Assembly (NCBI RefSeq): GCF_037997115.1
Contig: NZ_CP150484.1
Span: 3,857,860 to 3,921,859 of the forward strand
Direction of reading: 5' to 3'
Length of the DNA stretch: 64,000 nt
From: Amycolatopsis coloradensis
GTDB taxonomy: Bacteria > Actinomycetota > Actinomycetes > Mycobacteriales > Pseudonocardiaceae
Under the pieces are notes generated by a model that saw nothing but the letters and a program-made list of their open reading frames with translations, did no database searches and had not been told where the DNA came from. Made by a program: the position numbers and the translations under genes. Shown here piece by piece: positions 8,559 to 17,100 of this stretch. The first letter of the stretch is position 1; every line of letters begins with the position of its first letter.

Positions 8559-10790
8559 ATGGAAGCATCGCAGCCGGTGGCGGAGTGGGAAGTACCTGTC
8601 GGCGTCGACCTTCATGGCCACGTCCTGCATTCCAGCACCGACGATGGCGACCGGCCGGCGGTGGTCGACCTTTCGCGGGGTGACCGTCGTGAATGGACCT
8701 ACACGCAGCTGCGGGCGGCCGTCGCCGGACTCGCGACCTGGTTGCGGCTCAACGGGATAACCGACGACGACGTCGTGGCGGTGCTGACGGAGAACAGCGC
8801 GGAGTTCGTCGTGGCCTACCACGGGATCCTGGCGGCGGGCGGGGTGGTGCTCGCGCTCGAACCGCGCGACACCGGCGAGCACTGGCGGGGGAAGATCGAC
8901 GCCGGTGGCGCGAAAGCGCTGATCGCCGAGACGGCCTTGCGCCCACCGGAGGTCGAGATGCCGGTCGTCTGTGTCGGGGCGGTCACGCCGGGTGGTACGG
9001 CTTGGGAGGAGGCTGTCACGACCGAGCCGCGGCTGACGCACCCGCCCGGAGGCGACCGGACCGCGGTGCTGATGAGTTCCAGTGGCACGGAAGGTGTGCC
9101 GAAGCTCGTCCCGGTGACCCATCGCAACCTGACCTCGAACCTCGGCCAGATCGACTACCTGCACCGGGTGCGCGGTGACGACGTGGTGTTGTCGGTGCCG
9201 CCGCTGCGGCACGTCTACGGCATGCAGATGGCGATGAACCCGGCGCTGCGGGCGGGGGCGACCCTGGTGATCGGGGCGACCCCGTTCTCGGCCGAAGACT
9301 TCCTTCGCGACGTGACCGAGAACGAGGTATCCCTGTCGTATCTGGTGCCCAGCGTCATCACCGAACTGGGGCAGGCCGGGCGGCGGCTCCCGTCGTTGCG
9401 GATGATCGTCTCGGGTGGAGCGCCGCTTCCCGCGACGGACGGCGCCCGGTGCGCCGAAACCCTCGGCGTGCCGGTGGTGCAGGGCTTCGGGATGACCGAA
9501 GCGGGGTGCGTGAGTTTCAGCCCGGACGGGGTCGAGGTGCCGCCGGGTTCCGTCGGCAGGTTGGTGCCCGGGACGGAGGTCAGGTTCCTCGGCGGCGAGG
9601 ACGGAACCGAGGCCGGTGAACTGTGCCTGCGCGGACCCCAGATCGCCTCGGCCGCGGCGGACGCGGACGGCTGGCTGCGCACCGGCGACCTGGTGGCCCG
9701 CGACGCGGACGGGTTCCTGCGGATCACCGGACGGGCGAAGTCCCTGATCAAGTACAAGGGACATCAGGTCTCGCCCGCCGAGCTCGAAGAGGTGCTGACC
9801 GGCCATCCCGCCGTGTCCGAGGCCCACGTCACGGGTCTGCCCGACCCGGTCGCCGGGGAGATACCGAAGGCGTTCGTCGTCCTCTCCGAAAGCATCGCGC
9901 TTGCGGAAATCACGGCGTACGTCGCCGAGCGGGTCCCCCCGTACAAACGCGTGCGGGCGATCGAGCGGGTGGGCGCCATCCCGCGGTCCTCGACCGGCAA
10001 GCGGACGCGGCCGCCTGCCCTTCGCGTGCTGGTGACCGGGGGCGGACGCGGGCTGGGCCGGGCGTTCGCCCTCGCGCTCGGCGCCTCGGGCGCGAACGTC
10101 CTCGTCACAGGCCGCGACGAGGACGCGCTGGCCAAGACGGTTCTGGACATCCGGCAAACCGGTGGAACCGCGACGCCCGTGACCTTCGACGTCACCGACC
10201 AGGCGTCGGTGACCCGCGGGGTCGCCAGGGCGACGGAGGAGTACGGCGGCCTCGACGTCGTGATCAACAATGCGGGCATCGCCGGCCCTAAAGGTCCTTT
10301 GTGGGCAGTCGACGAGGGGGAGTGGCGGCGGACGGTCGAGGTCAACCTGTTCGGTTCGACGAACGTGATCAGGGCCGTCTTGCCCGCGCTCACCGGACGC
10401 GTGGTGAACGTGGTGAGCCGGGCAGGCCGGGTCGGGTGGCCGAACGCGGGTGCCTACGCGGCGTCCAAAGCGGCGTTGATCTCGTTGACCGCCAGCCTGG
10501 CGGGCGAGTTCGGCGAAACCGGCCGGGTGGCGGTGGCGTTCGATCCGGGCTTGGTGGATATCGGCATCACGAAGGCGCATCTCGATCGCGGTCGGACGGG
10601 AGTGAGCTGGGAGGACGAGATCCTCGCCTGGACGCTGAAAACCCGTGAAGCCGGCCGGTTCACTTCGGTCGAGGACGCGGCCGGAGCGCTGGTCGCCGTG
10701 GTGACCGGGGCGGCGGATCACCTGAACGGGCGATATGTGTCCGTGGAGGACCTGGCGCCGCTGCCGCGTTCTCGCCTCGTTCGCCAGTGA
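8559..10790 (+). CDS. Fusion: 4-coumarate:CoA ligase-like domain + SDR ketoreductase domain
   Basis: The 743-aa protein has two domains. Residues about 1-485 are an adenylate-forming ligase with P-loop SSSGTEGVPK, GFGMTEAGC, the DGWLRTGDL Asp motif, hinge GRAKSLIKYKG and the catalytic Lys in SSTGK. Residues about 488-743 are a complete SDR with TGGGRGLG, NNAG and catalytic Tyr/Lys in YAASK. The ligase should activate the cinnamic-type acid from the ammonia-lyase as AMP ester and CoA (or ACP) thioester; the SDR could reduce a beta-keto extension product or a ring ketone. The linker between domains is only a few residues, so this is one polypeptide, not a frameshift. It starts eight bases after the methyltransferase gene in the same operon. 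Confidence 0.85.
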   Translation: MEASQPVAEWEVPVGVDLHGHVLHSSTDDGDRPAVVDLSRGDRREWTYTQLRAAVAGLATWLRLNGITDDDVVAVLTENSAEFVVAYHGILAAGGVVLALEPRDTGEHWRGKIDAGGAKALIAETALRPPEVEMPVVCVGAVTPGGTAWEEAVTTEPRLTHPPGGDRTAVLMSSSGTEGVPKLVPVTHRNLTSNLGQIDYLHRVRGDDVVLSVPPLRHVYGMQMAMNPALRAGATLVIGATPFSAEDFLRDVTENEVSLSYLVPSVITELGQAGRRLPSLRMIVSGGAPLPATDGARCAETLGVPVVQGFGMTEAGCVSFSPDGVEVPPGSVGRLVPGTEVRFLGGEDGTEAGELCLRGPQIASAAADADGWLRTGDLVARDADGFLRITGRAKSLIKYKGHQVSPAELEEVLTGHPAVSEAHVTGLPDPVAGEIPKAFVVLSESIALAEITAYVAERVPPYKRVRAIERVGAIPRSSTGKRTRPPALRVLVTGGGRGLGRAFALALGASGANVLVTGRDEDALAKTVLDIRQTGGTATPVTFDVTDQASVTRGVARATEEYGGLDVVINNAGIAGPKGPLWAVDEGEWRRTVEVNLFGSTNVIRAVLPALTGRVVNVVSRAGRVGWPNAGAYAASKAALISLTASLAGEFGETGRVAVAFDPGLVDIGITKAHLDRGRTGVSWEDEILAWTLKTREAGRFTSVEDAAGALVAVVTGAADHLNGRYVSVEDLAPLPRSRLVRQ

Positions 10791-10819
10791 ACCCTCCGCG
10801 ATCAGGTGGGAACGCGGTC

Positions 10820-12067
10820 CTATGACTGGGGAGGCGGCAGAACCTCGTTGGCCAGCGCGCGCCGACCGGAGATCCCGAGTTTGCGGTACACGTTCGAGAG
10901 GTGGAACTCGATCGTGCGTACGGTGAGCACCAAACGCTCCGCGATCTGCTTGTTGCTGTAGCCGTTCTGTGCCAGTTCGGCGATCTTCAGCTCCTGCGCG
11001 GTCAGGGAGGTCCGCGGGGCCGGCGAGGTGAGCGCGCACAGCAAGTTCTCGATCTTGCCGCTCAACGCCTTGTCACCGATCCGCCGGGACGCTGCATCCG
11101 CTCGAAGGAGCAGGGCTCTTCCCGTCTGCTCCTGACCTGATTCCAGGAATCTTCTGCCCTGCTCGAAGCAGAGGGCGGCGAGCCCGACCGGGGACCGGCC
11201 GAGCTCCATCAGGTCGATGGCGTCCCTGAGCCGGTCGGACGGACGGCCCTCGCCCTCGACCATCTCAAGGACGTAGAGCGCCCAGGCGATATGGGAGTGC
11301 GACCGCCACGCCGTGGCGGCCTCGTACTCGCGCGCCGCCGCCGGACCGGCGATGTCGGGGCGTCCGGCGGCGGCGGCGGCCAAGGCGAGCAAGCCCCTGC
11401 GGTGTGCGACCGTGAAATGGGCGGCCACTTCCGTGACAGGAAGCCGCGAACACTCCAGCGCGTCCCGTAAGGCCTCGTTCGGCCGGCCCGCTGTCAGGTG
11501 GAGGTAGCCGCGAACGGCCAGCAGAAACGGGCGCAGGGCCTGCCGCCGCATGAGCTGACCGAAGTCGTGGTCGCGAAGGACCTGATCGCCGATGTCGGGT
11601 TCGTTCGCCGCGACGAGCACTTCGAGATAGCAAGGAACCGCCAGCTCACGGACGGTGGGCGGGGACGCCGTGGTGGCCAGTCGCTCCAGTGCCTCCCTCG
11701 CGCCCATCAGGTCCCCGACGTATTGGGCGTGCTCGGCCCGCATCAGGGCGACGAGATCGGCGAGCCCGTCGTCGCGACGGCTCTCGAGTTTCCACAGATG
11801 CGCGTCCACGCTCTCGAACTCGCCGGTCCGCAAAAGAATCGTCACGCCGTGCCACAGACAGCCCGCATGCCGCAGGCACACCTCGTCGGCGAGCACCAGT
11901 TCGGCCTGCGCTGCTGTCGCGAGCCGATCGTTTCCCTGCATCAGCAATGCCAGGGCCGCCGTCACCTGGCATCCCTCGTGCGAATCCGGGAACAAGGTCC
12001 GCGCGAACCCGGATTCCGCGGAAGACCGAGTGGACCGGATAGGCCGAGCCGCCCGGTCCCGCTCCAC
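10820..12067 (-). CDS. LuxR-family transcriptional regulator, LAL-like without ATPase domain
   Basis: The 415-aa protein ends in a LuxR helix-turn-helix (LTAQELKIAELAQNG, SNKQIAERL, TVEFHL-like TVRTIEFHLSNVYRKLG). The rest is an alpha-solenoid of TPR-like helices. It resembles the C-terminal two-thirds of LAL/MalT regulators, but no Walker A motif is present. The GTG at 12067 is chosen because GGGAGG precedes it by six bases; the longer frame upstream lacks homology. It is convergent with the ligase-SDR gene and divergent from the PKS genes, a usual place for a pathway-specific activator. Confidence 0.8.
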   Translation of the reverse strand: MERDRAARPIRSTRSSAESGFARTLFPDSHEGCQVTAALALLMQGNDRLATAAQAELVLADEVCLRHAGCLWHGVTILLRTGEFESVDAHLWKLESRRDDGLADLVALMRAEHAQYVGDLMGAREALERLATTASPPTVRELAVPCYLEVLVAANEPDIGDQVLRDHDFGQLMRRQALRPFLLAVRGYLHLTAGRPNEALRDALECSRLPVTEVAAHFTVAHRRGLLALAAAAAGRPDIAGPAAAREYEAATAWRSHSHIAWALYVLEMVEGEGRPSDRLRDAIDLMELGRSPVGLAALCFEQGRRFLESGQEQTGRALLLRADAASRRIGDKALSGKIENLLCALTSPAPRTSLTAQELKIAELAQNGYSNKQIAERLVLTVRTIEFHLSNVYRKLGISGRRALANEVLPPPQS

Positions 12068-12650
12068 CTCATACCTCCCACGCTGTCTTCGGACATTCTG
12101 CACGACCGCTCTTGCCGAGGTCTCCGTCCGTCGGTGGGAGACTACGTGGCGCAACATGGTCGAACGAATGTTCGCATCATCGTGGTGTTCGATGCGTCAC
12201 CGCGCCGTGTGGTGAACGAGGCCGGCCGCGACGGGTGGCTTTGTCCGTCTGCCTTCGCGGGAGGGCGTGGCGGATGCGTGTCCTCGTGCCGGAAAGTGCC
12301 ATCAAGGCATTCGCGGACAAAGTCGGATGAATAATCCGTGGTTCTGGTCCGTGAATTGATTGGCCGAAAGAGTCCACTTGCGAATGATTACGGTTTGTCA
12401 TCGTCGCGGTGCAATGTCGGCCGGTCCCAGCGAGACGCACCCTCGTCGCTGCAGGTGGCACCTGGTTTCCGTATCGTGAAAAGTTCGATAATGTCACTCA
12501 AGGTGACGACTCTGCATGTTTTTCTGTTCTCGCTGTAGGAAAGGGTCGAAATTTTTCGACCATCACGCGATCGTGTTAGTCTATCTTTCGCCTGAATCGC
12601 AGATCACCTTGGCGTGAAACGCCTTAAGGACCGAGTCTCCCGGAGTCCCT
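12068..12650. promoter_or_regulatory. Regulator/PKS divergent intergenic region
   Basis: This 583-bp stretch has no convincing gene. It is markedly AT-richer than the coding DNA between about 12,330 and 12,600. It must contain the promoters of the LuxR gene and of the PKS pair. A possible rightward promoter is TTCGAC at 12,555-12,560 and TAGTCT about 16 bp further on. The start codon of the AT-ACP gene is GTG with only a weak Shine-Dalgarno (CGGAG). Confidence 0.45.
12544..12561. promoter_or_regulatory. Palindromic operator candidate before PKS genes
   Basis: An inverted repeat with perfect 8-bp arms (GGTCGAAA and TTTCGACC) and a 2-bp centre lies about 90 bp before the PKS start codon and overlaps the possible -35 box. 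Such a site suits a dimeric regulator. No protein is tied to it by sequence alone. Confidence 0.35.
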
Positions 12651-14102
12651 GTGCAGCATGATTCGCTTACTTCGACGTTTCTTTTCCCGGGGCAGGGTGC
12701 CTACCTGGCTGGTGTCTTCAGCGCCAGCCGGCAGGCTTTTCCCGTTATCGCCGACGAATTATCGCAGGTGGACGAATATTCGCTGCGGGCAGGCGGTCCC
12801 GCTGTGACGTCTCTGCTCACTGACCCCGCGTCGCCCACCTTGGACCGTCTTCTGGAGAATGACGTCCCGGCATTGAGCCTGGCTATCTTCGCTTCCCAGA
12901 TCGTGGCCGCACGGCTTTGTCAAGAAGAGTTCGGTCTCTCGCCGGCGTTGCTTGTCGGGCACAGCTTCGGCGAATTCGCCGCCTTGGTGGTTTCCGGTGC
13001 CTTGACACTGGAAGAAGGGGTCACGCTCGTGGTCGCGCGTGACCGGGCATTGAGGGCTTCGGGGGCGTCCGGGGGAATGGTCGCCGTCGAAGCCGGTTTC
13101 CGGCGGGTGGAACATCTTGTGGCAGCGGTGGCGGATCGCAGTCTCACCATCGCCGCGGACAACGCTTACGATCAGGTCGTGGTCTCCGGGACCGCTACGG
13201 CTGTCGCCCATCTCGCGGCCGTCGCGGGCGCGCTGGGTGTCAAGGCCACCGTCCTCCGGGTGCCTTACCCCTTCCACAACCACCAGCTCCTCGGCCGGGC
13301 CAACGAGCTGTTCGCCCGCACGGTGACCACGATCACCCCGCGCGTGCCGAGGATCGCGGTCCACTCACCCGTTCTCGGACGCCGGGTCGAAACCCCCGAA
13401 GACGTCTTGGAGGTGCTGTCGAGCCATCTGGTCCGGCCCGTGCGCTTCCTCGACGCACTGCACACCATCCGCGGGGAAGGCGAGACCCGGTTCGTCGAGT
13501 GCGGCGCACGTTCGACATTGGTGGACCTGGCGACGACGACCCTGGCCGGGATCAGCACCAGCGCGCCGTTCCGCCGTCGTGCCGATGACACGGGCGTGCT
13601 GGCCGAAGTACGCGCTCTCGACGCAGGTGCCGGGACGGCCCGGCCCGCGCCTGCGCCCGTGACCGGCTCATCGGCCGCCTCCGCTCTTGCCACCCCGGCT
13701 CCGGTTCCCAGCCCGCAGGCAGCCACTTCGGCTCCTGTCGCGGTGACCCCCGCTCCTGCTCCCGCCGAGCCTGTCGTCGAACCGGTGCCCGCCCAGCGGG
13801 CCACCTCGGCCTCGAGCGAACCGGCCGGCGAGGAAGGAGGCCTTGTCGAGACCAAGGTCCTCGGTGAGCTCAAGACCCTTTACGCCGACGCGGTCGGCTA
13901 CCCCGCCGACGTCTTCGAGGACAACGTGGAACTCGAGGCCGATCTCGGCATCGACTCCATTCGCCAGACCGAACTCCTGCAGCGGGCGAGGAAGCGCTAC
14001 GACGTCCCGGAGGCGGACCACATCCGGATCACCGACTACACGACTCTCGAGTCCATCGCCGGGTTGATCGTCGAGCTGAGTCACCAAGGAGCGCGAGTGT
14101 GA
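12651..14102 (+). CDS. Stand-alone acyltransferase-ACP didomain protein (PKS component)
   Basis: The 483-aa protein has an FabD-like acyltransferase (about 8-310) with FLFPGQGAY at the start and the nucleophile Ser105 in GHSFGE, then a Pro/Ala-rich linker (about 325-405) and a C-terminal acyl carrier protein whose phosphopantetheine Ser (about 436) is in LGIDSIRQTELL. It should load malonyl-type extender units onto its own carrier and act in trans with the following multidomain protein. The AT specificity motif differs from the usual HAFH/YASH (PFHNHQL is seen), so the extender is not predicted. Its TGA overlaps the next GTG start (GTGA), indicating coupling and a fixed ratio. Confidence 0.9.
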   Translation: MQHDSLTSTFLFPGQGAYLAGVFSASRQAFPVIADELSQVDEYSLRAGGPAVTSLLTDPASPTLDRLLENDVPALSLAIFASQIVAARLCQEEFGLSPALLVGHSFGEFAALVVSGALTLEEGVTLVVARDRALRASGASGGMVAVEAGFRRVEHLVAAVADRSLTIAADNAYDQVVVSGTATAVAHLAAVAGALGVKATVLRVPYPFHNHQLLGRANELFARTVTTITPRVPRIAVHSPVLGRRVETPEDVLEVLSSHLVRPVRFLDALHTIRGEGETRFVECGARSTLVDLATTTLAGISTSAPFRRRADDTGVLAEVRALDAGAGTARPAPAPVTGSSAASALATPAPVPSPQAATSAPVAVTPAPAPAEPVVEPVPAQRATSASSEPAGEEGGLVETKVLGELKTLYADAVGYPADVFEDNVELEADLGIDSIRQTELLQRARKRYDVPEADHIRITDYTTLESIAGLIVELSHQGARV

Positions 14103-17100
14103 GTGACCAGGACTTTCGCGACAAGATCTGCCTGATCACCGGCGGTTCCAAGGGGCAGGGCCGGGCCATCTCGTACGAACTGGCCGGACGGGGCGCGCAC
14201 GTCATCGTCAACTGGTTCCACGATCAAGAGGCGGCCGAGGAGACCGTCCAGGCCATCGTTTCCGCCGGCGGTTCGGCGGAGGGCTTGCGCGCGAGCGTGG
14301 CGAAGGCCGAAACCGTGAACACGATGTTCGAAGAGATCGGACGTCGGCACGGCAGGCTCGACGTGCTGGTCAACAACGCCGCCCGCGGGGTCTTCGTACC
14401 GCCGGAGGTGCTGACCGAGCACGACTGGGAGCGCGCGTTCAACACCAATGTGCACGGTCCGCGCCGTTGTTCCATGGCGGCCTTCCCGCTGATGCGGGAA
14501 CGCGGCGGCGCCATCGTCAACCTGGGTTCGCTCGGCACGAGCGTGGTGATCGACAACTACCTCTGTACGGCCGTGTGCAAGGGTGCGCTGGAACAGCTCA
14601 CCAAGTACCTCGCGGTCGAATTCGGGCCGTATGGCGTCCGGGTCAACATGGCCTCCGCCGGGATGCTGGAGAGCGAGACCGTCAAGCTGTTCCCGGACAG
14701 CGAGCGGGTGCTCGAAGCCACCGTCGCGGGCACCCCGCTGAACCGGCTGGGCACCCTCGAGGAGAACGCGAAGCTGGTCGCGTTCCTCGCGTCGGACCAG
14801 TCGTCGTGGATGACCGGTGAACAAGTCGTCAACGACGGTGGTCTCCGGCTGGGTGGCTCGCTCATCCGTGCCGGTGGCACCTGGGGTGGCCGGGAGCGGG
14901 TCGTGGCCGCGACCACGCCCGCCGCCTCGCCGGAGATCACTCCACCGATGCCCCAGACCGCCCCCGCCCCGGCACGCACCGAGCCGGTGACCGACGACGA
15001 GGACGCCTGCGTCGCCATCGTCGGCATGGGCCTGGTCGTTCCCGGGGCGGAGTCCCCCGAAGAGTTCTGGAATCTCCTGCGGACGGGAGATCCCGCGTTC
15101 TCCACCCCAGGGGATCGCTACCCGGCCGAAACGTTCTGGGCCGCCTCACCCGGTCAGCAGGACCGCACCTACGCCGGCGTGTCCGGCTTCGTCCGGGCCG
15201 GTCGGTCCGACGACGTCGCCCCGGAGGCGAGTCTCTCCGCGTCCTGGCTGCGCCGGGCCCTGCGTCAGGCCCTCCCCGCTTCCGCCGGTCGTGGCCTGCG
15301 GACCAGCTGCCACATCGGGGCCTGTTCCGACGGTGACCAGCACTTCGAACAGGCGATGGTCGTCGAGGGTTACGCCCGGCGCCTCGCCGAGCACTGGCCC
15401 GGCGAAGACCCGGTTTCGCTCGATGAGCTCCGTGCCGCGTTGCGGACCCGCTACGACCTCGACACCGGGCAAGCGGCGGGGCATCTTCCGGACGGGATCG
15501 TCCGGCACGCCATCGAAGGCCTCCTGCCCGAGAACAGCCCGTTCACCGTTGTGGACACCGCCTGCTCGTCGTCCTTGTACGCCATCGACCAAGGCATGGC
15601 CGCGGTGCTCGACGGCCGGACCGACCTGGCTCTCTGCGGGGGCTACTTCATGGTCACACCGCGGTTCAACGTGCTGTTCGGCAAGCTTTCCGGGCTCAGC
15701 AAGACGGGCAGGGTCGCCTCCTACCAGCGGTCGGCCGACGGGACCCTGTTCTCGGACGGCGCCGCCATCGTCGCCCTGCGCCGACTCTCCGACGCCCGGC
15801 GCGACGGAGACGAAGTGCTCGCCGTCGTCGCCGGCTTCGGTGCCGCGGCGGACGGCCGGGGACGCGCCATCGCCGCGCCGAACCCCCGTGGCCAGGGCCT
15901 GGCGCTGACCAGGGCGGCCACGGTGTCGCAAGTGCCCGCCGAAGAGATCGGCTGGATCGTCGGACACGGCACCGGCACCGCGGCGGGTGACGCCGTCGAA
16001 CTCGCCGCCCTCGACGAAGTCGCCCCGGCCGTTCCGGTGCTGTGCACCTCGAACAAGCCGCTGATCGGACACACCGGGTGGGCCGCGGGCGCGGTCTCGG
16101 TGATCCATGCCGTGCTGGGTCTGCGCAACGGCGTCGTGCCCGCGCAACGTCCCGTCGCCGGCGAGGGGGAGTTGCTCGAATCGCGACGGGTCACGGTTCC
16201 GGTGCAGGACACGCCGCTGCCCGCGTCGTCACGCACCGTCGGGGTCTCCGGGTTCGGCTTCGGCGGTACCAACGGACATCTGTTGCTGCGGAAGGATCCG
16301 GCATCGGGCGAGCCCGTGGTCCGGAGCAAGCCGGAGGCCGCCCACGACGAGCCGATCGTCCTGGTGGGCTGGTCGGCGCACCTTCCAGGATCGCCGGACG
16401 CCGCCACCGTGCTCGACCGGCTCCGCGCGGGGAAGCCGCCGGCCGAAGCCGCGGCCTTCCCGTCACCGTATCCGTCTCCGTCGGTCCGCGTCACGAAGAT
16501 GCCACCGGCCGCGTCGAACGCCGTGGACCGGACACAGCTGATGGCGCTGGAAGCCGCCGACCGGTTCGCGACGGAAAACGGCGCCCTCTGGCGCGGCATC
16601 GAGCCGACCACCGGCGTGATCGGCGCGCACTACGGCCCGGCGACATCGTGGCTGGAAACCGCTTTGCGCTGCTATGCCGACGATCTGCTGTCCTGGACCC
16701 CGCCCGGGCTGGCCGCGGACGACTATTCCGTGGCGGCCGAGACGGCCGTCAAGCTGGTCCGGGAGAACACTCCGGTCACCACCCAGGACAGCCAGCCCGG
16801 CCTGATGGGCAACGTGATCCCGTCCCGGATCGCCAACCACTTCGATCTCAACGGTCCGGTGCTGCTCGCCGACGCGGGCCCCGCCGCGACCCTGCACGCC
16901 GTCGACATCGCGCGCCGGTATCTCCGGGACGGCACCCTCGATCTCGCCCTCGTGCTGGCGGTCAACGGCAACAGCACACCGGAATTGGAGACACTCCTTG
17001 GCCGGGAAGCACTGGGGGAGGGCGCCTTCCTCATGGCGCTGGCCCGCCGCGGCGACGCTGTCGCGGCCGGCTGGCCGGTGCTGTGCGAGGTGTCGACGGA

